This document shows positions 1 to 9,843 of a stretch of 64,000 nt of DNA, piece after piece. The DNA comes from Hyphobacterium sp. CCMP332 (lineage in GTDB: Bacteria > Bacteroidota > Bacteroidia > Cytophagales > CCMP332). Made by a program: the position numbers and the translations under genes. Position 1 is the stretch's first letter. Each line of letters starts with the position of its first letter. The stretch lies in NCBI GenBank assembly GCA_014323545.1, contig CP058647.1, forward strand, positions 1 to 64,000, in the 5' to 3' direction. The notes under the pieces are model-generated. The model had not been told where the DNA came from, searched no databases, and was given only the letters and a program-made list of their open reading frames with translations.

Positions 1-1266
1 ATTGGTGGCGGATATAATGGAGGTAATCCGTTAAGCAATAATTTTGGTGGAAAACTGGCCGAACTTATTATTTATACCAGTGCACCAACTGCTATGGAAC
101 AGGAAAGGGTACACAGTTATCTTGCTTTGAAATACGGTTTGACCAAACAAAGTGCGGATAACGGTGGGACCACAGAAGATGAACGAGACTATTTTGCATC
201 GGACAGTACAGTAATTTGGGATTTTTCTGCCAATGTGGGATACAACAATGATATTACCGGGATAATGCTTGATAGTGGATCCGTTTTATCTCAGCTTGAA
301 TCTAAAAACGAAAGCGCCGATGCGTATATAACCATTCGAAACCCATCTTCGATCAACAGCATAGAAGCATTGATGTGGGGAAATAATGATTCGGCAATGA
401 ATTCAACCGGAGTGACAGATTTGCCACATTCTGAAGGCATAGTGGCCCGATTGGCCAGAGTTTGGAAGGTACAGGAACACGGTGATGTCGGGACCGTTGA
501 TATTCGTGTTGATTTATCTGCAGCCCCAAATTCAAAAACGGCTGCTGATTTACGTGTATTAATCGATAAAAACCAAAATGGGATTTTTGGCGACGAAACA
601 GTAGGTGGAGGCGGAATTGTAGGTACGGCAACAGACCTCGGCTCCGAAGTTTTTGAATTTACGGGGATAGACTTAAGCGACGGAGATTATTTTACCATTG
701 GTTCCGTAGATTTAAATACACCGCTTCCTTTGGAATTATTGAGTTTTACTGCTCATTTCGACGTAAACAACAACAATGCAATTCTCAACTGGAAAACGGC
801 ATCTGAAGAGAATGTTGAAGTCTTTGAAATTGAAAAAAGTAGAGATGCTTTAAACTTCAATAAAATTGCTGATGTTTCCGTTTCGGAATCTTCAGAGCCA
901 ATTAAAAGCTATTCATTTACAGATGAGCACCCATATGAAGGTAGAAGTTTTTACCGGCTTAAGATTGTTGATAATGATGATTCGTTCAAATTTTCAAGAA
1001 TTGTTGACATAAACAACAACACTGCACTTTCCGGAATTTCTATAAAACCTAATCCGGCTAAAGATGCCTTCTCCATATTGGGAATTCAGGATTCTGAGGC
1101 TATAATTTCAATTACAGATTTAAAAGGCAAGGAATTCGAAGTTTCATCTAATAAAAATGGAGAGGAGATAATTTTTAACATTTCAGGTTTAAATGCCGGA
1201 ATGTATTTGGTTAAAGTGGAGACTTTGACAAATTCGGTAATCTTCCGATTGTTAGTACAGCAATAA
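1..1266 (+). CDS. T9SS-sorted surface protein, 3' part only
   Basis: The reading frame is open from base 1, so the true start is upstream of the window; 421 residues are visible. The first part resembles the end of a LamG/DUF8202-type module found in large Bacteroidota surface proteins (an ERVHSYLALKYG segment at about residues 34-45). A fibronectin-like stretch follows, and the last 75 residues form a type IX secretion sorting domain (IKPNPAKD motif, closing GMYLVKV). The protein is probably secreted through the outer membrane and attached to the surface. The function of the missing N-terminal part cannot be told. Confidence 0.85.
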   Translation: MGGGYNGGNPLSNNFGGKLAELIIYTSAPTAMEQERVHSYLALKYGLTKQSADNGGTTEDERDYFASDSTVIWDFSANVGYNNDITGIMLDSGSVLSQLESKNESADAYITIRNPSSINSIEALMWGNNDSAMNSTGVTDLPHSEGIVARLARVWKVQEHGDVGTVDIRVDLSAAPNSKTAADLRVLIDKNQNGIFGDETVGGGGIVGTATDLGSEVFEFTGIDLSDGDYFTIGSVDLNTPLPLELLSFTAHFDVNNNNAILNWKTASEENVEVFEIEKSRDALNFNKIADVSVSESSEPIKSYSFTDEHPYEGRSFYRLKIVDNDDSFKFSRIVDINNNTALSGISIKPNPAKDAFSILGIQDSEAIISITDLKGKEFEVSSNKNGEEIIFNISGLNAGMYLVKVETLTNSVIFRLLVQQ

Positions 1267-1368
1267 TTTATTGTAATCTCTATAGCAGTAAGTAAATAAA
1301 ACAGAGAAAAAAACTGGAAAATCATATTAAAAGACGGGTGAACTAAATAAAGACATTGATTATATTTA

Positions 1369-3702
1369 ATGGAGTTTAAAGCCCGGTTTATGATACAATC
1401 TCCACAATTCCTGAAAAATCCATCCCTATATGCATTTTTACCTGTATTTTATATGGTATGGGCCGATGCTGTTCTAACACCTAGTGAAATCATGAGTATT
1501 AGAAAACTCATTGATGAACAGAAATGGTTATCAAAAGAAGAACAGGATTTTCTGATGAGTCACATCGATCCCAAAAATCCTCCTTCGCCTAATCAGCTTA
1601 AGCGATGGCAAAATGAAATTCAAAATACGGCCAAATACATCGATTCAGATTTAAAGATTACACTTGCTGAAATAGGCATTCAAATGGTAAAAGCGCATCA
1701 AAATGATGTTTCAGAAGATAAACTTGAACAGACAAAATTACATTTAATTGATCTTGAACAAGCTCTGGGAATTGTTTCAAATGAGTCGGCTTTTCATTTT
1801 CATACGGCCAAACATAAAACAGATGCCAATAAAGAAGAAGGTCGCAAAACCTTTGATGTTAAGAAAATGCAAGCCCTTCTTGATGGAAGCAATAAGGACA
1901 TCAATGACAAGGTTAAAACCATTTTAAGCGATCAGGAATTCAATTATCTGGATACCGATAATCTCAAAGAATACAGAGAACAAGTATTAAAGTGGTGCCA
2001 ACATCTGGCTGATCAGGGTTTTGGTTCTATGGCCTATCCAAAGGAATACGGAGGTGAGGGCGACATGGACAAATACTTCGCCATCATGGAAACGCTATCT
2101 TATCACGATTTGAGCACGGTAATAAAATTTGGCGTACAATTTGGATTGTGGGGAATGAGCGTTTATTTCCTTGGAACTAAAAAACATCACGACAAATACC
2201 TTGCAGCTATCGGGACTCTGGAAATACCCGGTTGTTTTGCTATGACTGAAACAGGCCATGGTTCAAATGTAAAAGGTATCGAAACGACGGCTACTTATAA
2301 CCACAAGAAACAAGTCTTTAACATAAACACACCTCATATAGGAGCGGGCAAAGAATACATAGGTAATGCCGCGGTGCATGGTAGAATGGCAACGGTTTTT
2401 GCCAAACTTATTATTGATGAGGTTGATTATGGTGTCAATGCCTTTGTGGTTCCGCTTCGCAATGAGAAAGGTCAATTATGGCCTGGAGTACGAATAGAGG
2501 ATTGTGGTAGAAAAATGGGATTGAATGGGGTAGATAATGGAAAAATATGGTTTGACAATGTAGAAATAGGGAAAGATGAAATGCTCGATCGGTATGCTTC
2601 CGTGGATGAAAATGGTGAATTCCAAAGTCCTATAAGCAGCGATAATCGGCGTTTCTTTACCATGTTGGGAACTTTGGTCGGAGGAAGAATTGGAATTCCA
2701 CGATCGGGCCTGAGTGCGGCGAAATCAGGTTTATCGATTTGCATCAAATACAGCCATTCCCGAAAACAATTTGGGCCTGAAAATGGAGAAGAAGTGCCAA
2801 TACTAAATTATAAAACTCATCAAAGACGACTTATGCCGCTTTTAGCCAATGCTTATGCAAGTCATTTTGCTTTACAATATCTCACTTCTCGCTTTTTGAC
2901 TAGAAAGGAAGAAGATATGCAGGAGATTGAAGCATTGGCAGCCGGTTTAAAGGCCTGGTGTACCTGGAATACCACGAGCACTCTCCAGGAATGTAGAGAA
3001 GCGCTGGGAGGTAAAGGTTATCTTTCGGAAAACCGTATCGATCGTTTAAAAAATGACACAGACATTTATACAACCTTTGAAGGCGATAATACCGTTTTAA
3101 TGCAACTTGTAGCTAAAAGTCGATTATCCGAATTTAAAAAGGAATTTTCCGATATCAATTTTTTTGGAATGCTTTCTTACCTCGCAGTACAGGCTAAAAC
3201 TAATCTTAGCGAGAAAAACCCAATAGTTGTTCGAAATACCGACCCGCAACATTTAAAAGATTTTGGCTTTCTGCTTGACGCATTTATGTACCGTGAACGC
3301 AGTGTGGTGACATCGGCAGCAAGACGCTTTAAAAACCATTTGGATCAGGGTATGGATTCATTTGATGCCTTTAACCAAACCCAATATCATATGCTTAAAG
3401 TGGGCTATGCATTTATTGAAAGAGTAATTCTTGAACAATTTATTGAAGAGATTCAAAAAAATAAGGATGCACAAATTCAAAGTGCATTAACCAGACTATG
3501 TCAATTATTTGCGCTTTCACAAATTGAGAAAAACAAAGGCTGGTATCTTGAAAATGGCTATATGAATGGTGCTAAAACCAAAGCTATCCGACAAATTGTC
3601 AATTCACTGTGCTATGAAGTAAGACAGGAAGCTGTTCCATTGGTGGAAGCCTTTGGGATTCCCGATAAATGTTTGTCAGCACCTATTGCTTTAAACAAAT
3701 AA
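1369..3702 (+). CDS. TerB-like / acyl-CoA oxidase-type flavoprotein
   Basis: A 777-residue protein. Residues 1 to about 130 are helical and resemble a TerB-like domain (an LTPSEIMSIRKLI segment). From about residue 165 it follows the acyl-CoA dehydrogenase/oxidase fold: the flavin/substrate motif CFAMTETGHGSNVKG, an RIGIPRSGLSAAKSGL helix, RKQFGP, and EALGGKGYLSENRI. The probable catalytic base is Glu571 in TTFEGDNTVL, placed as in peroxisomal acyl-CoA oxidases. It should desaturate acyl-CoA at C2-C3 in fatty acid oxidation, passing electrons to O2 or an electron-transfer flavoprotein. The start could also be the Met at residue 8. It is followed by a 398-base gap and appears monocistronic. 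Confidence 0.87.
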   Translation: MEFKARFMIQSPQFLKNPSLYAFLPVFYMVWADAVLTPSEIMSIRKLIDEQKWLSKEEQDFLMSHIDPKNPPSPNQLKRWQNEIQNTAKYIDSDLKITLAEIGIQMVKAHQNDVSEDKLEQTKLHLIDLEQALGIVSNESAFHFHTAKHKTDANKEEGRKTFDVKKMQALLDGSNKDINDKVKTILSDQEFNYLDTDNLKEYREQVLKWCQHLADQGFGSMAYPKEYGGEGDMDKYFAIMETLSYHDLSTVIKFGVQFGLWGMSVYFLGTKKHHDKYLAAIGTLEIPGCFAMTETGHGSNVKGIETTATYNHKKQVFNINTPHIGAGKEYIGNAAVHGRMATVFAKLIIDEVDYGVNAFVVPLRNEKGQLWPGVRIEDCGRKMGLNGVDNGKIWFDNVEIGKDEMLDRYASVDENGEFQSPISSDNRRFFTMLGTLVGGRIGIPRSGLSAAKSGLSICIKYSHSRKQFGPENGEEVPILNYKTHQRRLMPLLANAYASHFALQYLTSRFLTRKEEDMQEIEALAAGLKAWCTWNTTSTLQECREALGGKGYLSENRIDRLKNDTDIYTTFEGDNTVLMQLVAKSRLSEFKKEFSDINFFGMLSYLAVQAKTNLSEKNPIVVRNTDPQHLKDFGFLLDAFMYRERSVVTSAARRFKNHLDQGMDSFDAFNQTQYHMLKVGYAFIERVILEQFIEEIQKNKDAQIQSALTRLCQLFALSQIEKNKGWYLENGYMNGAKTKAIRQIVNSLCYEVRQEAVPLVEAFGIPDKCLSAPIALNK

Positions 3703-4100
3703 GATTAGAGATTAATCTGTTCCGAATTAAAAGAAAAGCCTCTTAATTGAGGGAATTTGATATTCTATCTGCTTTTTGTCCTTTGATTTAGTATAATCAT
3801 TTCCAGGAATGGTTTTTATCCAATATATTTTTATACAGTTTATACAACAAATGTGCTATAAATTCCACCTGTCCGTAAATTCTCCTTTTGCGCTTTTTAG
3901 TATTTCTCTTGTAAATGAAGAAATGGATTATTAAGAATTTAAACCATTTAAATTAATATTTGCAGTCAAAATTAAAACCAGAGCTATTTTCAAATTTATA
4001 GAAGGCATTTCCTATATATTAAGAATGTAGATTGTGGCTCTTATTTTAGTTTAATAATTTAGATATAAATATCTAATATTCAGATTATTAAATAATTATA
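3703..4100. other. 398-base intergenic region upstream of ppc
   Basis: No open frame of useful length was found on either strand. The region is very AT-rich. It holds a weak CCTC/GAGG hairpin just after the acyl-CoA oxidase gene without a following T run. The inverted repeat at 4060-4075 is listed separately. The ppc promoter should lie here, but I found no exact match to the Bacteroidota TAnnTTTG -7 element. Confidence 0.6.
4060..4075. promoter_or_regulatory. Inverted repeat upstream of ppc
   Basis: Two perfect 7-base arms, TAGATAT and ATATCTA, are separated by AA and end 25 bases before the ppc start codon. An outer pair, TAATAAT and ATTATTA, brackets it loosely. It could be an operator for a dimeric regulator, but the sequence is so AT-rich that chance is possible. 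Confidence 0.3.
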
Positions 4101-6875
4101 ATGTCAAGCTTAACAAACACGTTTAATCAAGTAAAATCAAAACTTGGGAAACCATATGAAGATCTGGAATATTTGCTGCAAAGATTAAAACAAGTATTGC
4201 AAAAAAATGGCGAATCAGAAATTGCGCAACAAATTCCCTGGATAGGCAATGATGATCCTGTGCTTGAAAAAATTTCTCCTCAATTGATCCAGTTATATTC
4301 ACTTATTTTTCAACTTGTCAATATGGTCGAAATAAATGGGGCAGTACAAAATAGGCGTCAAATTGAAGACCATGCTCTTGATTCCATTAACGGTCTCTGG
4401 GCAAGAAATATAAAAGAAATGCTTGATCAGGGATTTGATAAAGCTGAAATTCTTCAAACAATATCTGAAATTTCAATTGAACCTGTTCTTACAGCGCATC
4501 CAACTGAAGCCAAACGCGCCACCGTACTTGAACATTATAGAGAACTTTACTTATTATTGGTTAAGCGGGAAAACAGCATGTTTACCAGCGCTGAGATCAT
4601 TAATATAGATCACAATATTGAACAGGCACTTTATCGACTTTGGAAAACAGGTGAAATTTATCTCGAAAAGCCACATGTCGAAGATGAATTGAGAAATATC
4701 ATTCACTATTTGGTCAATGTATTTCCGGATGTCATACCTGTACTCGATCGCCGAATGTTGCAGGCAGCACAATTTGCAGGATTTAGCATAGAAGAAATTT
4801 GCAGGTCGCATGCTTTTCCGAAATTGACTTTTGGTGACTGGGTTGGGGGAGATCGTGACGGACATCCGTTGGTTACAGCAGAAATTACGAAGTACAGTCT
4901 ATTAAAGCTTCGTCTTAATGCATTTGTAGTTATCCGAAGGAAATTAATGAATTTGGTTCGTCACATCAGCTTTAGTCTTGAATTGAAAGATGCCCTCCCC
5001 GAAATGAAAAACCGAATTCGTGAAATGATAGAAGAACTGGGGGAAAGAGGCCCGGAAGCCATTGAAAGAAATAAGGGCGAAGCTTTTCGACAGCTTGTCA
5101 ATTTGATGTTATATAAATTACCTGTAGAAACCGCCAGAGGGCATGCAACACATCTGGCTGAACAAAATGGAGCCTATCTTCATTCAAAAAGACTCAAAAA
5201 AGATCTTCAAATTCTTCAAAGAGGGCTTCTCGATTATGGTGCGAAATCTGTCGCTCTTGATGATGTTACAACTGTAATTCGTACTGTGGAAACTTTCGGT
5301 TTTCATTTGGCTGCTATGGATATACGTCAGAATAGTGCCTTTCACGATAAAGCTGTAGAACAGCTTTTAGAAGCATCTCAGGCTGAAGAATGTAATTTCT
5401 CCGAATGGTCTGAAGAAAAAAGAGTAAAATTTTTAAATGCTGAACTGCGGTCTGCAAGACCTTTTACTCAGATCAATGCGCAATTGGGTCCTGAAGCAAC
5501 AGCAGTTCTTTCGTGTTATCGTGTTGTAGCAGGACATGCCCAAAAATACGGTTACAATTGTATCGGATCCTTTATTGTAAGCATGACAAGATCACTCTCC
5601 GATCTATTAGTGGTTTATTTATTGGCCAGGGAAACCGGTTTGACCTTTATGACGGAGAAGGGGGAGATTGTTTCTGAAATTCCGGTTGTTCCTCTTCTCG
5701 AAACTATAGAAGATCTGGAAAACGGCGAAAGTATTATGAAGGAGTTTATTTCTCATCCTATAACAAAAAGAACATTAAACCACTTAAAAGATAGGTACCA
5801 ATGGAAATCTCCGGTTCAGCAAATCATGGTGGGCTATAGTGATAGCAATAAAGATGGTGGCATCATGGCCAGCCAGTGGAATCTCTATAAGGCTCAATAC
5901 AAACTTTCGGAATTGGGCGAAAAGCTCAATGTCAGGATTCGCTTTTTTCATGGAAAAGGAGGTTCAATCAGCAGAGGCGCCGGCCCTACACACTATTTCA
6001 TAAAAGCCATGGCCCATGGATCGCCAAATGGCGATTTACGGCTTACCGAACAAGGAGAAACCATTGCTCAGAAATATGCTAATAACATCAACGCCGCTTA
6101 TAATCTTGAACTGCTAACAGCCAATACACTTAGTAAAAGCCTGAGAGACAATAGAACAAAACGCACTTTTCATCCACTTTCAGAAACGCTCGAGTGGTTG
6201 GCAAACCGTTCCAAATCCCATTATGAAAAAATGATGAAGCTTAATGGTTTTATTGATTTTTTCAGACAGGCTACCCCAATCGATGCAATTGAAGTGAGTA
6301 AAATTGGATCCCGACCTGCAAAAAGAACCGGCATGAATACACTTGATGATTTACGCGCCATTCCCTGGGTTTTTTCCTGGAGTCAATCGCGTGTGCATAT
6401 GACCAGTTGGTACGGCCTGGGAAGTGCTTTATCCGATCTTGAAAAAGAACAACCCGAAGCCTATGAATCCATGCGAAAAGCGCTGAAAAACGATCAGTTT
6501 GTGAGGTATGTATTTACAAATATTGATACTAGTCTGGCCGCTACAGACGAAAATATATTTCGACTCTATCTGAATCTTGTCAATGATGAAAAGCTAAAAA
6601 ATAAATTTGGTAATCGGTTTTTAGATGAATTAAAAAGAATGCGAGGGCATATGGAAGAACTTCTTGACAAACCAATTCAGGAACGAAGGGTAAATCACTA
6701 TTACTCAAACATGTTAAGAGCATCTTTAATGGAGCCATTGCATAAAAAGCAGGTTTCAATATTAAAGGAATGGAGGAATGCTAAGGAGAAAGACAAAAAG
6801 AAAGCAGATAATTTGCAGGTAGAATTACTGCTAACCATCAATGCGCTTTCCGGAGCCATGAGGAACACAGGCTGA
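4101..6875 (+). CDS. ppc: Phosphoenolpyruvate carboxylase
   Basis: A 924-residue PEP carboxylase, a little longer than the E. coli enzyme (883). It fixes bicarbonate onto phosphoenolpyruvate to give oxaloacetate, feeding the TCA cycle. Catalytic landmarks are intact: VLTAHPTEAKR with His133, GGDRDGHP near residue 248, the PEP-binding FHGKGGSISRGAGPTH near 614, GYSDSNKDGG near 583, and LRAIPWVFSWSQSR near 750. The C-terminus ends in AMRNTG, matching the conserved terminal Asn-Thr-Gly of the family. It stands alone on the plus strand, convergent with a lipoprotein gene 31 bases downstream. Confidence 0.97.
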   Translation: MSSLTNTFNQVKSKLGKPYEDLEYLLQRLKQVLQKNGESEIAQQIPWIGNDDPVLEKISPQLIQLYSLIFQLVNMVEINGAVQNRRQIEDHALDSINGLWARNIKEMLDQGFDKAEILQTISEISIEPVLTAHPTEAKRATVLEHYRELYLLLVKRENSMFTSAEIINIDHNIEQALYRLWKTGEIYLEKPHVEDELRNIIHYLVNVFPDVIPVLDRRMLQAAQFAGFSIEEICRSHAFPKLTFGDWVGGDRDGHPLVTAEITKYSLLKLRLNAFVVIRRKLMNLVRHISFSLELKDALPEMKNRIREMIEELGERGPEAIERNKGEAFRQLVNLMLYKLPVETARGHATHLAEQNGAYLHSKRLKKDLQILQRGLLDYGAKSVALDDVTTVIRTVETFGFHLAAMDIRQNSAFHDKAVEQLLEASQAEECNFSEWSEEKRVKFLNAELRSARPFTQINAQLGPEATAVLSCYRVVAGHAQKYGYNCIGSFIVSMTRSLSDLLVVYLLARETGLTFMTEKGEIVSEIPVVPLLETIEDLENGESIMKEFISHPITKRTLNHLKDRYQWKSPVQQIMVGYSDSNKDGGIMASQWNLYKAQYKLSELGEKLNVRIRFFHGKGGSISRGAGPTHYFIKAMAHGSPNGDLRLTEQGETIAQKYANNINAAYNLELLTANTLSKSLRDNRTKRTFHPLSETLEWLANRSKSHYEKMMKLNGFIDFFRQATPIDAIEVSKIGSRPAKRTGMNTLDDLRAIPWVFSWSQSRVHMTSWYGLGSALSDLEKEQPEAYESMRKALKNDQFVRYVFTNIDTSLAATDENIFRLYLNLVNDEKLKNKFGNRFLDELKRMRGHMEELLDKPIQERRVNHYYSNMLRASLMEPLHKKQVSILKEWRNAKEKDKKKADNLQVELLLTINALSGAMRNTG

Positions 6876-6906
6876 AGCAAGTGTAAATTCAGAAATTAAA
6901 ATTATA

Positions 6907-7932
6907 CTAAAAGGCCTCATCCGAAAACCTTATATCATCCATATATAAAGTACATTCATTTGATGTCGCTGAAATACCGAATTCGATACGATCATGAATC
7001 CACAATTCCAGAGGAATGGTAGGGCCTATTTGATCGATGATCAATTCACCGTCCTGCCACATTTGAACAATGCCATTTTGAACATCATAAGTCAAATGAA
7101 CCTTTACAGTTACCCATTGATTCGTTGGAAAGGGAATGGCGCTTTGTTCGGGCTGGTCAAATGTTAATTTTTCATTGAATTTATTTTCAATGGCCAATTG
7201 ATCTCCTCGAAAAATTATTCTCGGGCCTGGACTTTCAAAAAAGAAGGAAGATTCAAAATCTGCCAGGGTCGTAGGGAGGTTTCCGGAAATATAGAATTTC
7301 GCTTCAAACCAAAAATCATCTCCTTTTTCAAAATAGCTCAAGGTAGTGCTGACTGAAGATTTAGAAGTTGTCATAGACGGAGAGGGAGGTACAGCATAGA
7401 ATTTTAAAACTGTATTATTATTAATGATGACCGGATCCGGAATTAATTCAAACTTATTGTCAATGAAATCACAAGTTCCTTCAAAAATACATTTACGGAG
7501 TGCAACATAATCTTCAACAGTAGGGGCGGAAGGACTTTGCAATGTAAAACTGTTAAGAAACAGGCTATCTTGAGAAATGTCCATCCTAAAAATATCCAAA
7601 GTATTATTAAAACCTTCAAAATCGAGATATTGATTTCTTATGGGTGACAAATACTCGCCTTCCGAAATAATAAGATAGATGCCTGAATCGGTATTGAGAT
7701 ATGTATCAGCGTAAAAATTCGGATCGAAATACTGTGCTGCAAAACTGCACCCCGATTCATTGACATAATAAGCTTTACCATCTTCAAATATTCGAATATG
7801 ATCTCCTCCCTGATTGACAAATTCTGAGACCACTTTTAGCGGGGGACAACCATTATTTACATTAAGTGCATCATCCCTGCAGGAAATAAGCAGGAAAAGG
7901 CTCAAGACAAATAGGTGCAAGTATTTATTCAT
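6907..7932 (-). CDS. Lipoprotein with concanavalin A-like C-terminal domain
   Basis: 341 residues. The N-terminus is a lipoprotein signal peptide with lipobox LISC (Cys18). The C-terminal half (about residues 190-341) reads as a beta-sandwich of the polysaccharide-lyase/LamG type: WFEAKFYISG, RIIFRGDQL, NQWVTVKVHLTYD, VQMWQDGELI and YMDDIRFSD. This fold often binds or degrades glycans, but no catalytic residues can be assigned. It is probably anchored in the outer membrane. It is transcribed towards ppc and away from the SPOR-like gene. Confidence 0.7.
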   Translation of the reverse strand: MNKYLHLFVLSLFLLISCRDDALNVNNGCPPLKVVSEFVNQGGDHIRIFEDGKAYYVNESGCSFAAQYFDPNFYADTYLNTDSGIYLIISEGEYLSPIRNQYLDFEGFNNTLDIFRMDISQDSLFLNSFTLQSPSAPTVEDYVALRKCIFEGTCDFIDNKFELIPDPVIINNNTVLKFYAVPPSPSMTTSKSSVSTTLSYFEKGDDFWFEAKFYISGNLPTTLADFESSFFFESPGPRIIFRGDQLAIENKFNEKLTFDQPEQSAIPFPTNQWVTVKVHLTYDVQNGIVQMWQDGELIIDQIGPTIPLELWIHDRIEFGISATSNECTLYMDDIRFSDEAF

Positions 7933-8010
7933 TCTAGCATTTGCAATTTAATTATTTCTAAAGCATTGCATTTAGGTTAATCCTCCTTTTCTTAACTTTA
8001 AACTCTAATA

Positions 8011-8664
8011 ATGCGTAATAGCCATATGAATAAGCAATCAAATAAAAGTGGGAAGGTCGTTTTGATTATCGTAATTCTGGTCATTATACTGGCAGGAGCC
8101 GGAGCAGCATGGTACTGGTTTATGTATATTCCAGAGCAGGAAGCCAAGGAAAAAGCGCGTTTGGAGCAGCTGGCAAAGGAAGAAGCAGAACGCAAAGCCA
8201 GGGAAGCAGAAGAAGCCAAACAGGCTAAATACGACGATTTTATAAAAAATGCCGATTCGGAGTTTCAGGCTGAAAACTGGGAGAACGCTAAATCCATTTA
8301 TTCTGAAGCGTTAACTATGTATCCCGAACAAGAATATCCTCAGGATCAGATTTCCATTATAGATGCTAAATTAGATGAAATTGCAGCGATTGAAGCTGCA
8401 AAGCCAGGTACCATAGACATGTTGAGAACCGCCACTGGACGTTATTATATTATTCTTTCCAGCAGCATCGATGATGATCTGGCCATGGATTTTGCCAAAA
8501 AACTGGCAAAAAAGAAAATAAACGTAAATATCCTTCAAACCAGAGATGAAAAACACACTTATTTTGCGGTTTCTCCTGCCAACTTTGATACCCGGGAAGA
8601 AGCCGAAGCTGCTCTTTCAGATTACAGCCAATACGGAAATGGTCTTTGGGTTTTGAGATATTGA
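8011..8664 (+). CDS. Membrane-anchored coiled-coil protein with SPOR-like C-terminus
   Basis: 217 residues. A short cytoplasmic N-terminus precedes one membrane helix (about residues 16-38), then a charged Glu/Lys/Ala-rich coiled coil (42-72), a TPR-like helical pair (NADSEFQAENWENAKSIY, 75-105) and a terminal domain of about 75 residues. That domain (YYIILSSSIDDDLAMDFAKK, then FAVSPANFDTREEAEAAL) matches the pattern of SPOR peptidoglycan-binding domains. The likely role is at the cell wall or division site. The start may instead be the Met at residue 6 (8026). Confidence 0.7.
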   Translation: MRNSHMNKQSNKSGKVVLIIVILVIILAGAGAAWYWFMYIPEQEAKEKARLEQLAKEEAERKAREAEEAKQAKYDDFIKNADSEFQAENWENAKSIYSEALTMYPEQEYPQDQISIIDAKLDEIAAIEAAKPGTIDMLRTATGRYYIILSSSIDDDLAMDFAKKLAKKKINVNILQTRDEKHTYFAVSPANFDTREEAEAALSDYSQYGNGLWVLRY

Positions 8665-8748
8665 GATTCAACACATCTTTTGTATAATTGAGCAATTCAA
8701 ATCTTAATAAATAATTGATTATTTTAGATTGAAGATTGATTTTAGATT

Positions 8749-9351
8749 ATGCATAGAAAAGTAATTATCCCATTCATTTTGATTGCCTGCTTTTCTATCT
8801 CATTTTCGCATTCTTTGTTTCAAGCCGAAGATCCATCAATTATAAAAACAATAGAACCCTCATCAGAAAATTATGAACATTTTAATACCATGATGGATGT
8901 ACTGACGCATCAGCGTTGCCTTAATTGCCATCCATCGGATAATGTTCCTAAACAGGGAGAAGATAGTCATCCGCATCGTTTTGATATAGACAGATCCAAT
9001 AGTGTTGCTGCCACCAATTGCAATACCTGTCATCAGGCTTCCAATAACGACTATTCCGGTGTGCCTGGAGCGCCACATTGGGCTTTAGCGCCTCATAATA
9101 TGCGTTGGGAAGGGCTTTCTAGAATTGAGATTGCTGAAGCCATGCTGGACCCGGAAAAAAATGGCAATCGCTCGCATGAGGATTTATTGCATCACCTCAC
9201 TGAACACGAATTGGTGTTATGGGCCTGGGATCCGGGGCTCGATATTAATGGTAAACCCAGAGAAAAGCCGCCTCACTCCAAAGAAAAATACATTACTGCG
9301 GTTAAAGAATGGATAGAAGCGGGAGCTATAATTCCGAAAACAGATAATTAA
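8749..9351 (+). CDS. Diheme c-type cytochrome of the Ior operon
   Basis: 200 residues with an N-terminal secretion signal (first 27 residues) and two heme-c attachment motifs, CLNCH (residues 61-65) and CNTCH (85-89). Several His residues (HPHRF, HWALAPH) could be distal ligands. It is placed directly before iorA and iorB, so it probably takes electrons from the exported molybdenum enzyme and hands them to the respiratory chain. The stop codon is 6 bases before iorA. Cytochromes of this kind are common partners of IorAB-type dehydrogenases. Confidence 0.8.
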   Translation: MHRKVIIPFILIACFSISFSHSLFQAEDPSIIKTIEPSSENYEHFNTMMDVLTHQRCLNCHPSDNVPKQGEDSHPHRFDIDRSNSVAATNCNTCHQASNNDYSGVPGAPHWALAPHNMRWEGLSRIEIAEAMLDPEKNGNRSHEDLLHHLTEHELVLWAWDPGLDINGKPREKPPHSKEKYITAVKEWIEAGAIIPKTDN

Positions 9352-9357
9352 TGGAAA

Positions 9358-9843
9358 ATGATTTCATTTGAAATAAATGGACAAAGTGTAGAGGTCAATG
9401 TAGATGAAAATACGCCATTGCTATGGGTTATTCGCGATATCCTAAATTTGAAAGGTACCAAATTTGGATGTGGAAAAGCAGCATGCGGAGCTTGCACAAT
9501 ACATGTCAATGAAGAAGCAGTGAGATCTTGTTCCTATGCGGTCAAATATGCCGAAGGAAAAAAAATAAAGACCATAGAAGGTCTAGGGAATGAAGAAAGG
9601 CCTCATCCCGTACAAAAAGCCTGGATTGAAGAAATTGTGCCCCAATGCGGTTATTGCCAACCCGGTTTTATGATGGCAACTGCAGCATTACTCAATAGAA
9701 ATCCAAATCCCAGCGATGAGGATATCGATAATAATATCATCAATATCTGCAGGTGTGGAACCTATTATCGAATGCGCAAAGCCATAAGAAGGGCTGTGGA
9801 AATAAATAATTCAAAGCCGGAAGAATCCATAAAAAATGGCTGA
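9358..9843 (+). CDS. iorA: Molybdenum hydroxylase [2Fe-2S] subunit (IorA-like)
   Basis: 161 residues, the usual size for the small subunit of isoquinoline 1-oxidoreductase-type enzymes. It carries the plant-type [2Fe-2S] motif CGKAACGACTIHV with the fourth Cys in RSCSYA (residues 39-60), and the second C-terminal cluster, CGYCQPGFM and ICRCGTYYRMR (about 100-140). These two clusters carry electrons from the molybdenum centre of IorB. An out-of-frame ATG at 9351 overlaps the cytochrome stop; the in-frame ATG at 9358 is used. The last 8 bases overlap iorB, indicating translational coupling. Confidence 0.92.
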   Translation: MISFEINGQSVEVNVDENTPLLWVIRDILNLKGTKFGCGKAACGACTIHVNEEAVRSCSYAVKYAEGKKIKTIEGLGNEERPHPVQKAWIEEIVPQCGYCQPGFMMATAALLNRNPNPSDEDIDNNIINICRCGTYYRMRKAIRRAVEINNSKPEESIKNG

